In this document: positions 42,392-50,277 of the stretch, one piece after another
Numbering within the stretch: position 1 is the first letter of the stretch
How the letters are laid out: the number at the start of each line of letters is the position of its first letter
Source: Ruegeria denitrificans
GTDB taxonomy: Bacteria; Pseudomonadota; Alphaproteobacteria; Rhodobacterales; Rhodobacteraceae
Assembly: GCF_001458295.1 (NCBI RefSeq)
Contig: NZ_CYUD01000021.1
Coordinates: 1-53,726 of the forward strand
Direction: 5' to 3'
Length of the DNA stretch: 53,726 nt
The notes under the pieces: generated by a model
What the model saw: the letters and a program-made list of their open reading frames with translations, nothing else
Databases searched by the model: none
Told to the model about the DNA's origin: nothing
Made by a program: the position numbers and the translations under genes

Positions 42392-42433
42392 CACAGGATT
42401 TTCTGGTTTTTGATATCCACGATTAATCCTGTG
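42392..42433. repeat. Inverted repeat CACAGGATT / AATCCTGTG
   Basis: Perfect 9-bp arms at 42392-42400 and 42425-42433 with a 24-nt spacer, in the gap before the broken marR gene. Function unclear; it could be a weak hairpin or a relic of an insertion. Confidence 0.3.
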
Positions 42434-42533
42434 ATCATCGGAAAAGCACCGCTCGCCAATCCCCACTCATTATCATCGTTCGCGCAACGTCGCGGCATCC
42501 CGTTGCGGAATGGGTCTTATGTTAAATTCCGAC

Positions 42534-42933
42534 ATGGCAAGGGTCGAGGAACAGGATTCACCCGAGTTTCGTCTGAGTGCACTGAACACTCAGGTACGGG
42601 AAATGGTGAACACCGTTCTGCGGCCACATGGCCTGAAACTGGTTGAATGGCGGTTGCTACAATGTCTTGCTGATCAAGTCGATCTGCGATCCTGCCTCAT
42701 TGGCAGATATCGAACGCACGGAAACCAGCCGTTTGATCGACCGTATGGTGGACAGAGGCCTTATCGCAAAGGAACAGTCACCAAATGACCGTCGGTTCTC
42801 GTTGGTGACATTGCGACCTGCCGGACAGGACCGGCTGTCAGCATGCGCAGCCGGCGTGACAGCAGCACGGGCTGAGTTGTTCGAAGGGTTGAGTCAGGAT
42901 GAAATTGGAACACTTCTGGCAACGCTGAAATAG
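42534..42933 (+). pseudogene. MarR-family regulator, frameshifted
   Basis: The first frame reads LNTQVREMVNTVLRPHGLKL then EWRLLQCLADQ; a second frame resumes with CDPASLADIERTETSRLIDR and RGLIAKEQSPNDRRF. Together they give an ordinary MarR fold of about 130 aa. The switch lies near 42670-42690 inside the DNA-binding region, so neither piece should be functional alone. Confidence 0.75.
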
Positions 42934-43001
42934 CTGCACCAAAACCTTACCGGGGCGAAGTTACAATGCCGCCGGCCCGCAAACGCACAGCGAATGGGCA
43001 G

Positions 43002-43538
43002 CTACTGAGGTGTCGGTTGATAGCTGTCGGGATGCATGATGAAGTCGAAGTGGTGCTTCCCGGGCTGAAGGTCAAAAGTCATTGCGCGGGAGGCAGGTTA
43101 TGGATCGGGGACAGATCGCCAATGTCCGTTTCCGTCAGATGCAAGGGGTCGTTGACCGTCGTCCGCACATTCAACGACAATGTCATCCAACCGGGCGGCG
43201 GGGGCCAGCGTATAGTTCAGTGTCGCTAAGGCCGTGCTACTCCCGACAATCGGCTGTGCCACTGCGGTCGATTCCCGCTGGCTGAGCGCCTGCCAATAGC
43301 CACCATGGAAAAAAACATGAAACGGCGCGCGGTCTGAAGGCGCCGGGAAATAATCCAGCACATGTGCTTAGGACGGGCCGTATTGCAGGTTTTCACGCAC
43401 ATTCAGCGCCACGCGGGCGGCGGCGCTCATATCCGTGTAAGCCTTGAGATAATTAGAGAGATCCCCCTGATCTGTGCGCTCGGGGAATATTCCCGCTTCA
43501 GCTCGTCGGTGGAGAACCCGCGAAAGTTCAAGCGTCAC
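43002..43538 (-). pseudogene. Arylformamidase (kynurenine formamidase, kynB-like), degenerate
   Basis: The remains of an alpha/beta-hydrolase formamidase. A GTG at 43538 overlaps the kynA stop, as in an intact operon. One frame gives DLSNYLKAYTDMSAAARVAL and NVRENLQYGPS, then a TAA at 43365-43367, then AHVLDYFPAPSDRAP and FHGGYWQALSQREST. A scrap near 43030-43070 reads QPGKHHFDFIMH, the usual C-terminal His region. The beginning also shifts frame (FSTDELKREYSPSAQ is in another frame). Stop, frameshifts and a missing middle make it dead. It would have hydrolysed N-formylkynurenine. Confidence 0.72.
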
Positions 43539-44421
43539 TCTCCTGCGCGTAAAACAGCTGCGAACGCATGTCGTAGAGGTCATGAAAGAATTTCAACTCC
43601 AGCGCCTTTTTCAAAAACGCCACGCCGCTGGACCCGCCGGTGCCCGGCTGCATCCCGATCACCCGCTCTACTGCGGTTGCATGGTCAAAGCGCCAGCGCT
43701 GGAACAGGGATTCTACATCCATCAGCTTTTCGGCCAGCGCATACAGATCCCAGTATTTTCCAGTGTTCTTGTAGACCTCGATCCAGATTTTCACGACCCG
43801 CGGATCGCCCGCGTACGGTTGCGAGAAATCTCGATCCAGCAGATCGGCCGGCACATCAAAACCCTGCCGTGCCAACATCATGATCACTTCGTCATAAAGC
43901 GAGGGCTTGTTCAGTGCGGCATTAAGTTCTGCCATCACCTCGGGGTCGTGTCGATGGACCTTCAGGGTTGAGACATCCTTATTGCCCAGAATGAATTCGA
44001 TCTGGCGATAGCCATAACTTTGAAAACCCGAAGAACTTCCCAGCGCGTCGCGAAATGTCATGTAATCCGCCGGCGTCATCGTGAGCAGCGTTTCCCAGGC
44101 TGCAATCAGCTGGCGCTGAATCGCCTTGATCCGATCGATATTTTTAAGAGCCGGACCAAAGTCATCCTGTCGCAGAAACCGCCGCACTTCGACCAACTGA
44201 TGATGCATCAGCTTCAGCCACAGCTCGCTGACCTGATGGATGATCAGAAACAACAGCTCATCCGGTTCCGCTGGGTCCTGGAACGTTTTTTGAAGGTTTA
44301 GCAGAGTCTTGAGCTCCAGAAAATCGCCATAGCTGCTGCGGTGCTTGGTGGCGAAATCGGTGACCAGCGTTTCCTCGACGCCCCGTTTCAGCAGACGCTC
44401 GCCCTTGTCGTTCGTTTCCAA
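43528..44421 (-). CDS. kynA: Tryptophan 2,3-dioxygenase
   Basis: A 297-aa haem enzyme that opens the indole ring of tryptophan to N-formylkynurenine. Family segments are SSYGDFLELKTLLNLQ, LIIHQVSELWLKLMHHQL (substrate-pocket helix), GYRQIEFILGNK, RFDHATAVERVIG (haem-ligand His) and GTGGSSGVAFLKKAL. I use a TTG start at 44421 with AAAGGGG upstream. It lies 23 nt after the GntR gene and overlaps the broken formamidase. The gene is intact while both downstream enzymes nearby are broken, so either the product is processed by enzymes encoded elsewhere or this copy is on its way out. Confidence 0.92.
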   Translation of the reverse strand: METNDKGERLLKRGVEETLVTDFATKHRSSYGDFLELKTLLNLQKTFQDPAEPDELLFLIIHQVSELWLKLMHHQLVEVRRFLRQDDFGPALKNIDRIKAIQRQLIAAWETLLTMTPADYMTFRDALGSSSGFQSYGYRQIEFILGNKDVSTLKVHRHDPEVMAELNAALNKPSLYDEVIMMLARQGFDVPADLLDRDFSQPYAGDPRVVKIWIEVYKNTGKYWDLYALAEKLMDVESLFQRWRFDHATAVERVIGMQPGTGGSSGVAFLKKALELKFFHDLYDMRSQLFYAQESDA

Positions 44422-44444
44422 TGTCTATCCCCTTTACTGGATAT

Positions 44445-45176
44445 TCACGCCGCACGTTGTTCGTTCAAAAGCTTTTTAATACTCAGGTAAGCTTCCGAAG
44501 TCAGAGCGACATGCTTTGTCTGCAGAGTACAGGCGCGCTCAATATCGCGCGCCAATACGGCTTCCATCAGTTCGGTATGAGGTTGCAGGCCCATGATCTG
44601 CGCTAGACGCGCGTTGACTACGTTGCACAAATCCGATTGGGCCATTTCCCCAACGCCCAGCAGAATATTCCTGTGATATCGCTTGCGTTGTGCGTCGATC
44701 GTGTTGGCTAGACGCCGCAGCCACGGCGACTGGCAGGTTGAAAACAGCGCCTCGTGAAAGGCTTCGTGGCGCTGCTCCCATAGGGTCATCGCCGCGTCAT
44801 CGGCGTCGTATGAGGGCGGATCAAGCTTGCCCAGCTGATAATGCGCAGCGACGATTGCACTCTCCCAAGCGTCGTCACCACGTTCCATGGCTTCGGTAAG
44901 CATAGCCGTTTCCAGTAAAATCCGGGTGCGGCCGAGGTCTTCAAGCTCAGACAGGGAAATGTCGGCGACCCGAAAACCCTGATTGAAGTTCGAGACAACC
45001 AGGTGCTCCGTATTCAAACGATTCAGGGCCTCGCGCAGCGGTGTCAGGCCAAATCCGTATTCATTTTTTAAGGCGGTTGCCCGCAGATTTTGAGCGGCCC
45101 TCAGCGTCCCGTTCAGGATCAGAGCCCGCAAATCCGCGTAAACCTGTTCTGCGGTGGATAGCTTGTTTTGAGTCAT
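44445..45176 (-). CDS. GntR-family (FCD) regulator of the kyn locus
   Basis: A 243-aa protein with a GntR winged helix (residues ~10-75, LTPLREALNRLNTEHL) and an FCD ligand domain with the metal-type residues HEAFHEALF. It is first in the gntR-kynA unit and divergent from the kynU remnant, so it likely controlled tryptophan breakdown; kynurenine-pathway acids are candidate ligands. An AT-rich dyad lies directly upstream. Confidence 0.85.
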   Translation of the reverse strand: MTQNKLSTAEQVYADLRALILNGTLRAAQNLRATALKNEYGFGLTPLREALNRLNTEHLVVSNFNQGFRVADISLSELEDLGRTRILLETAMLTEAMERGDDAWESAIVAAHYQLGKLDPPSYDADDAAMTLWEQRHEAFHEALFSTCQSPWLRRLANTIDAQRKRYHRNILLGVGEMAQSDLCNVVNARLAQIMGLQPHTELMEAVLARDIERACTLQTKHVALTSEAYLSIKKLLNEQRAA

Positions 45177-45182
45177 ATTTTA

Positions 45183-45210
45183 TATAATTCATAATTTTGT
45201 ATAAATTATA
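45183..45210. promoter_or_regulatory. AT-rich dyad between gntR and kynU remnant
   Basis: TATAATT (45183-45189) and AATTATA (45204-45210) flank a 14-nt spacer that also contains ATAATT. It lies just upstream of the gntR start in the divergent region and may be its operator; the low complexity lowers confidence. Confidence 0.3.
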
Positions 45211-45285
45211 GGAATTTGTCTTCAATATTGTAAACAAATTTCTAACAGCAGGCGTCGTCGCCCGAAACTTAGAGGGACACGTTCG

Positions 45286-45859
45286 ATGCTGACACGTAAC
45301 CATTGCGCTGAACTTGATGCACAGGACGAATTCGCCGGGCTGCGTGGATAATCAGGTGGCAGCTGTTTTGCTGTCAAATGTCGACTACCGCTCGGGTCAG
45401 TTGATGAATATGGAACGCATGACCCGGTTGGCTCACGAGGCGGGCGCTCTGATCATCTGGGATCTGCGTCATTCCGGCGGGGTAGTCCCCATGGATCTGG
45501 ACGGGTTGGGCGTCGATTTCGCTGTAGGCTGCACTTACAAATATGTGATTGGAGGCCGTGGTGCCCCGGCCGATGTTTATGTGGCCGAGCGTCATCATTC
45601 CGAAGCAAGGCAACCGCTTTCCGAATGGTGGGGCCATGCCGTACCGTTCGATTTCGGAGATGGCTATGCTGTCGTCAGGGCAATGATCGAACAAGGCGTG
45701 ATCGGCGATTTCTGCGAACCGGGCATCATGCGGTTCGGGTTAGCACCGTATTATTTGCGCTATGTAGACCTGTTTGATGCCGTTGAAGTGATAGCGGATT
45801 GTATGCGCCGCAAAGTGTGGACCGATCCGGCGTTTGTCGAACGCGTAGTTGTTACGTGA
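45286..45859 (+). pseudogene. kynU: Kynureninase, twice-deleted remnant
   Basis: The true start survives: ATG 45286 after AGAGGGAC reads MLTRNHCAELDAQDEFAGLR and then runs into a stop. In another frame the central part follows directly (DNQVAAVLLSNVDYRSGQL) with the PLP lysine in GCTYKYVIGGRGAP. After WWGHAVPFDF the sequence jumps straight to GDGYAVVRAMIEQGVIGDF, the C-terminal end. So about 100 or more codons are missing after residue ~20 and roughly another 100 in the C-terminal half. It cannot encode a working enzyme. Confidence 0.82.
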
Positions 45860-45968
45860 ACTGAAAACCTAAAGCGGCAATACTCGCTGAAACCAATGTC
45901 TCCGTTGCGGGTCAGATTCACAGTTGAAGGACAAGAAAAGGAACAGACGCTGAAGATCACGTCAACAG

Positions 45969-46090
45969 GTGATAGCCCCCCCGATCCTGGTGAACGGAAC
46001 CTCGCCGCAAGCCTGGGGCGATTTGCCTGATATGTTGGCTACCAACTTCACTGTCATCCGTTACAGTCGACGCGGTTTTCACCAATACAC
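45969..46090 (+). pseudogene. Alpha/beta-hydrolase fragment
   Basis: A short frame reads PPILVNGTSPQAWGDLPDML then NFTVIRYSRRGF, which matches the first strands of alpha/beta hydrolases (LLIHGTS...W, V-RYDRRG). No nucleophile region follows. It is a scrap within the decayed region. Confidence 0.5.
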
Positions 46091-46388
46091 ACCAAGGCTC
46101 TGTCCCTTTCAACAATTCAAAGAGCTGGTCGCATACCAAAGCAGGTCAGATGTAATTCTCTGAACTTCAGTAATCTTTGCAACAGAAGCGGGCCAAGATG
46201 CGATAGTTCGCTAATAGGAGCGTACGGCGGCTGTGCGGACGAAACGGACATTCCGGGCTACTGTATGTGGTTGTCATTTTCCTGCATAAGATCACCTGAG
46301 CGGACAATCAAATCGTTCGCCGTGTAGTAGAAAGCCGTCACAAAACTCGCATTTATTTGACATGCGATCTGTCTGCAAATTGTCGAAA
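46091..46388. other. Gene-free stretch before the HlyD operon terminator
   Basis: About 300 bases with only short frames and no ribosome site. I see no repeats or recognisable gene parts. Confidence 0.4.
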
Positions 46389-46414
46389 CGGCTCCCAACA
46401 CTTGTTGGGAGCCG
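46389..46414 (-). terminator. Terminator of the HlyD operon
   Basis: CGGCTCCCAAC, loop ACTT and GTTGGGAGCCG form a perfect 11-bp stem 31 bases after the hlyD-like stop. On the minus strand a short UUUCG tail follows. Confidence 0.75.
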
Positions 46415-46444
46415 CACTTGTTAAAAATGGATGCAGTTGGAAAG

Positions 46445-47662
46445 TCAGGCGTGACCACCACCGATTAAGCCGATACCCGAAGTCAGACCGAACCAAGCTT
46501 TAACCCGTAGACCGACCGCCTTGATGATACCCATGGCCTGAATCCCGTGGGCGACAAGTGTTCCTTCCATTTCGCCTTCAAAATTGGTGGTGTAGGATTG
46601 TACAATGCAACCGCTACCTGGAACCAAAAGTTCGCGGTGCTCTGGGTGCACCAGGTCGAGATGCACAACGATCTGACCCCGTTTTGCCTTCTCACTGGGC
46701 TCAATCAGGCGACCGCTAGGCGCTAGCTGACCGGAAGAAATCTGCTCCTGAATACGTACGATCCTTGCAGGAAGAACGGTGTTGCGCATCGAGATGTTGA
46801 AGTTGCTTTCGCATGCCACCTCTGCGGCCATACCTTCGTACAGTTCGGTGCGAGAAACCTGTGAGAAGCCGGCTACGACACGTCCTTTCTCTACATCTTT
46901 TCGGTCGGGTACGATCAGCATTGCGGGGCTCATCGCAGCTTGTGCCGCGCGTGACCCAACGTTTAGGGTGACTTGTTCAACTACACCGTCGACAGAGTTG
47001 AGAGTCAGAGTCTTTGACAGCTCCACTTGAGCCTGCTTCAAAGATGCACGCGCTGATGCAAGTTGGGCGGGCAGAACAGCAGTTGCCTGAACTTTTGCCA
47101 CACCAAGTTGCGTTTCGGAAGCCTCAACCTCGGCTTCTCGAGTGCTCAAGGTCGCCTGCGCGCGTTCCAGTTGACTTACTTGAAATGCCGCAGAGCCTTT
47201 TGCTTGTAGCGCCTCGTGATCCATGAGTACCAATTCGGCCTGCTCTCTGGCGGTGATCGCGGCATCCAGAACGGCCTGCGCGGTCTGGACTTGCAACTCA
47301 GCAGCCAATTTCGCGCTTTCGATCTCTTCAACTTTGCGCGTCGCGAGTTCTACGGCGGCTTGTTCAGAAGCGTTCTCGACGGCAAACAGCGGATCGCCCG
47401 GTTCTACCCGATCACCGCCCTTTACATAGATGTCTGTGACGGTTCCACCGTTCTCGGCAACGACCGGAACAGTTCTGAAAGGCACGAGGCCAGTGTAGGA
47501 TTTAGGGTAGTAGTAGAACACGGCAAAGAACACGATCAGGGCCAGGACGAACCACATGAAGAGCGCCCGGTGAACATTGTACAGGGTGACTGGCAGCCCG
47601 CGCCATTTCAGATAAATCACGCGTAGGACAAACGGAAAAGATGTGACGAGAAGCTCAATCAT
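46445..47662 (-). CDS. HlyD/EmrA-type membrane fusion protein
   Basis: A 405-aa periplasmic adaptor from ATG 47662 (GAGGAG upstream). The start codon overlaps the upstream stop as ATGA. One membrane segment lies near residues 36-55 (LFMWFVLALIVFFAVFYYY). The lipoyl halves are VVAENGGTVTDIYVKGGDRV and LNSVDGVVEQVTLNVG, separated by a long Ala/Glu/Gln coiled-coil hairpin (about 95-230). Such proteins link an inner-membrane pump to an outer-membrane channel, but no ABC, MFS or RND partner is beside it. The partner may be the small membrane protein upstream, as in the YiaV/YiaW arrangement, or encoded elsewhere. Confidence 0.85.
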   Translation of the reverse strand: MIELLVTSFPFVLRVIYLKWRGLPVTLYNVHRALFMWFVLALIVFFAVFYYYPKSYTGLVPFRTVPVVAENGGTVTDIYVKGGDRVEPGDPLFAVENASEQAAVELATRKVEEIESAKLAAELQVQTAQAVLDAAITAREQAELVLMDHEALQAKGSAAFQVSQLERAQATLSTREAEVEASETQLGVAKVQATAVLPAQLASARASLKQAQVELSKTLTLNSVDGVVEQVTLNVGSRAAQAAMSPAMLIVPDRKDVEKGRVVAGFSQVSRTELYEGMAAEVACESNFNISMRNTVLPARIVRIQEQISSGQLAPSGRLIEPSEKAKRGQIVVHLDLVHPEHRELLVPGSGCIVQSYTTNFEGEMEGTLVAHGIQAMGIIKAVGLRVKAWFGLTSGIGLIGGGHA

Positions 47663-48039
47663 TTTACCAACTCCTCTTTCGATGGACGCCACCACAACAT
47701 GAAGTCGCGGGCGATTGCGGTCAGGATTAGGGCGCCCGGCAGTAGACTGCTGAAGTGGCTCAGGGCAGGCATCAACTCATACGCCAAGGCGACAGTGAGC
47801 ATCGTCGGAATTGTTGTGCGCAGCGGAGTGCCGATTGACTTGTGTTCGGTGTAGCGTTCAAAGCGCGCATAGAGGTGTACGACCAGCAGGATCGCAAGGG
47901 CGAGAACGACCAAGCCGACCCATGCGTAGGTGTCGGTTTGATTGGGCGCGACCCACCATCTGGGATCACCGCTAGCAGCGAAGGCAGGAGTTGAGATGAG
48001 GCCAAGTACAGGCGCCATCAGGAACGCGGGTGGTTTCAT
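47659..48039 (-). CDS. Small inner-membrane protein, 126 aa
   Basis: A signal-like N-terminus (FLMAPVLGLISTPAFAASG) is followed by two or three membrane helices (WVGLVVLALAILLVVHLYA and a later one). AAAGGACATG precedes the start. The family is not recognised. It is translationally coupled to the HlyD-type gene, so it is probably its membrane partner. Confidence 0.7.
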   Translation of the reverse strand: MKPPAFLMAPVLGLISTPAFAASGDPRWWVAPNQTDTYAWVGLVVLALAILLVVHLYARFERYTEHKSIGTPLRTTIPTMLTVALAYELMPALSHFSSLLPGALILTAIARDFMLWWRPSKEELVK

Positions 48040-48101
48040 TTTTCATGTCCTTTTGTAGCGCAGCCGCGCTGCGCGTGTAGATTTTCGGTGTTTGGAGAAC
48101 T

Positions 48102-48299
48102 TCAATTCTCGGTTTGTTGTTGTGTAGGGTCTGAGGGCTGTTCCGGCGGGGTGTAGGGAGGGTCCCAGCGACGCCCATCCGGTGTTTTTTCACCAAGCGC
48201 CGAAGTGTGCAGGCCGTGGATGCTCTCACCGGACCATTCTTGTTTGGCGGAGTTTTGAATTGCCTTCAGTACGCGGTAGTACCTTGCGAAGTAGATCAT
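48102..48299 (-). CDS. Small hypothetical protein, 65 aa
   Basis: Reads MIYFARYYRVLKAIQNSAKQ and ends in a Pro/Gln-rich polar tail. The inner ATG at 48299 has GGAA at better spacing than the ATG two codons before. It leads the minus-strand operon 62 nt before the membrane protein gene. No family recognised. Confidence 0.5.
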   Translation of the reverse strand: MIYFARYYRVLKAIQNSAKQEWSGESIHGLHTSALGEKTPDGRRWDPPYTPPEQPSDPTQQQTEN

Positions 48300-48354
48300 G
48301 GTCATTTCCTTTCTGATGATCGGGACCTAACCGTCATCGCGTCCTCGATCCTGA

Positions 48355-48389
48355 GGGTTCTGGACATTTGTTATTGGCTTCTGGACAAT
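48355..48389. promoter_or_regulatory. 35-bp AraC-type composite repeat (copy A)
   Basis: Contains the direct repeat TTCTGGACATTTG / TTCTGGACAATTG, 21 bp apart (48358 and 48379), two helical turns, as expected for AraC-family sites. It lies between the divergent HlyD operon and the AraC gene. A 35-bp copy with six mismatches lies at 50123-50157. A palindrome TGCAGTGACTGCA follows at about 48390-48403. Confidence 0.7.
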
Positions 48390-48436
48390 TGCAGTGACTG
48401 CAGGGAGTTGCGTGCAAGTCAGGGGAGAACGCAAAA

Positions 48437-49444
48437 GTGCCACGCATCAGTGCTTACAGACTGCAAAATGTCGCGCTGCGTTATTCGCAAGAACCCGGCG
48501 CGCGGGTTCCGTTTCTTGAAGTCCTGGAAATGGCGGGGGCACCCTCTGATATCGTTGACAGCCCCGATGCCACTGTCGAGCTGCTGCATGAAGCAGGCGC
48601 CGTTGAAATTGCTTGTCGGGTTCTGGAAGACAAAACCTTCGCAGTGCGGGTTGGGCTTTCGGCGCAAGGTCCCGGAACACTTCTGACCTACATCGTGCGG
48701 GCAGCCGAAACGGTGGAAGACGCGTTGGCATTGACGCAGCGCTTTTACGCAATGCAAGACCCTGACCTGCGCCTAGACGTCGTGGGTGCACCAGATGAGC
48801 CAAAGATCACTCTGGAGAGCAGTATTATCCCAGCGCATCAATACCCTCGCCACCGCGAAATGCTGATATTCGGTCTTTATAAGCGAGTTCAACAAATCAC
48901 CTCTGGCGGGCTTGCACCGATCTCTATCGAGTTAGAAACGGACGATGCGGAGCACTGTAGGCTGCTGGCGGATTTGGCGGGATGTGAAGTCTCAGGTTTC
49001 AAATCCGGATACGCCTTGGCTCTACCCCCAAACGGCATGAGTTTTCGGATACCAACGGCAGACCCCACTTTGTTGGGGCATTTACGTAGGCACGGGGAAG
49101 CGCAACTGAAGGCTCAGCCTGATGCAGTCCGTAGTCTGTCCGACCGCATTGTGGACATGCTCGGGGAGCGTCTTCCCGGACCGATACCAAACGGCGACGA
49201 TATAGCCAAAGAGCTTGGACTGACGCGGCGCACTATGAGCCGGCACCTGTCGGCCGAGGGAGCAAGCTTCAAAGCACTCTTAGAAGGGGTGTTGTGCGAT
49301 CTGTCAAAACGGATGCTTCGGAGTGGAGAAGGTGTTGCCCGCGTCGCTTTCATGCTTGGATTTGCGGATCAGGCCGCCTTTTCGGTGGCGTTCAAGCGCT
49401 GGACAGGTGAAACGCCTGCCAGATTCCGTAAAGCTGGCCGCTAG
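48437..49444 (+). CDS. AraC-family transcriptional regulator
   Basis: A 335-aa protein with a GTG start at 48437 (AGGGGAG ten bases upstream). The N-terminal ~200 residues match the arabinose-binding-like (OruR/VirF-type) domain (YIVRAAETVEDALALTQRFY). The C-terminal double helix-turn-helix runs from ~240 (DIAKELGLTRRTMSRHLSAE) and ends VARVAFMLGFADQAAF then FKRWTGETPARFR. It is divergent from the HlyD operon, and a repeat in that gap recurs before cydAB, so it probably controls both units. Inducer unknown. Confidence 0.9.
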   Translation: MPRISAYRLQNVALRYSQEPGARVPFLEVLEMAGAPSDIVDSPDATVELLHEAGAVEIACRVLEDKTFAVRVGLSAQGPGTLLTYIVRAAETVEDALALTQRFYAMQDPDLRLDVVGAPDEPKITLESSIIPAHQYPRHREMLIFGLYKRVQQITSGGLAPISIELETDDAEHCRLLADLAGCEVSGFKSGYALALPPNGMSFRIPTADPTLLGHLRRHGEAQLKAQPDAVRSLSDRIVDMLGERLPGPIPNGDDIAKELGLTRRTMSRHLSAEGASFKALLEGVLCDLSKRMLRSGEGVARVAFMLGFADQAAFSVAFKRWTGETPARFRKAGR

Positions 49445-49587
49445 AGGGACTGGCACCGGGGATCGAAAGATGTCCAAGATCCACAAAACCTTGTCCCGTC
49501 TCCAAAAGAAAGCGGGCCATCGGGTCACCTAGTTCAATGGCACACAGCAGCCACGGTGGTTGCTAACCCAGAACAAGGATGAACCCT

Positions 49588-49878
49588 ATGAAGACCTCGA
49601 AGAAATTCATTATCGCCCCGATCTCAGGCGCACTTCTGATCACCATGGCGGCAACAGCTCATGCTGACTATGTCACCGACAAGGCGATCAAGGGTGCAGT
49701 TGTCGGCGCCACTGTCGCCGGTATCGCAGGCGAAAGCATCGTGGGTGGCGCTGCAGCGGGTGCCGCAGTTGGTGCCGTGGGCGGTGCGATCCAGAAGGAC
49801 AACTTCGAAGACGCGCAGGACGAAGCTCAAGAGCGTCGCGACGACTTCAAAGAAGAACACAAGGACTGGAACGACTAA
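49588..49878 (+). CDS. Glycine-zipper domain protein, secreted
   Basis: A 96-aa protein from ATG 49588 (AAGGA eleven bases upstream; an ATG three codons earlier is too close to it). A signal peptide ends at ATAHA. A glycine-zipper segment follows (AIKGAVVGATVAGIAGESIV and GGAAAGAAVGAVGGAI), then a highly charged tail. Such proteins are small envelope proteins, often stress-linked. It lies between the AraC gene and cydAB and is closed by the terminator at 50009-50045. Confidence 0.78.
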   Translation: MKTSKKFIIAPISGALLITMAATAHADYVTDKAIKGAVVGATVAGIAGESIVGGAAAGAAVGAVGGAIQKDNFEDAQDEAQERRDDFKEEHKDWND

Positions 49879-50008
49879 AGTTTGATCACTAGTGAAATAG
49901 AAAAAGGAGAAACATAGCCGAACAAACCTGACCGGTCAGCATGCGCTGTTAGCATCCAGACGCAGTTTGACTGTCCATCCCGCACAGAACTCGTACAGTT
50001 TCTGATAG

Positions 50009-50053
50009 GTTGCCATCCGGCTCGATAAATGAGCCGGATGGCAACTTTGTTTT
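50009..50053 (+). terminator. Strong terminator after the glycine-zipper gene
   Basis: GTTGCCATCCGGCTC, a 7-nt loop and GAGCCGGATGGCAAC form a perfect 15-bp stem followed by TTTGTTTT. Confidence 0.88.
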
Positions 50054-50122
50054 GGACCCTCAAGCGTCACACGTTTGAGGAAGCCGCGGTTCCGGACTTC
50101 AGTCGCCAATCTCGACCCCGGT

Positions 50123-50157
50123 ATTGTCCAAAACCCAAAAACAACCGTCCAGAACCC
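50123..50157. promoter_or_regulatory. 35-bp AraC-type composite repeat (copy B) upstream of cydA
   Basis: On the minus strand it reads GGGTTCTGGAC...GGGTTTTGGACAAT and matches copy A (48355-48389) at 29 of 35 positions, with both half-sites in the same order and spacing. It lies about 120 bp before cydA, in inverted orientation relative to it. Confidence 0.7.
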
Positions 50158-50277
50158 AAATGAACTGATACAGGCAACAACCCAAATCCGGCTCATCTGA
50201 ATGACATCGACGAGCTGGCAGCCGAGGTACTTCTGCTCACTGCCGCACTTTGCAACCCAATGCCAAAGGAAACGGCA

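Larger units (their letters stand above)
49879..50277. other. Regulatory region between glycine-zipper gene and cydA
   Basis: About 400 bases holding the 15-bp terminator hairpin (50009-50045), the AraC-type repeat (50123-50157) and the cydA promoter. I see no FNR-type TTGAT-N4-ATCAA site. Confidence 0.5.
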
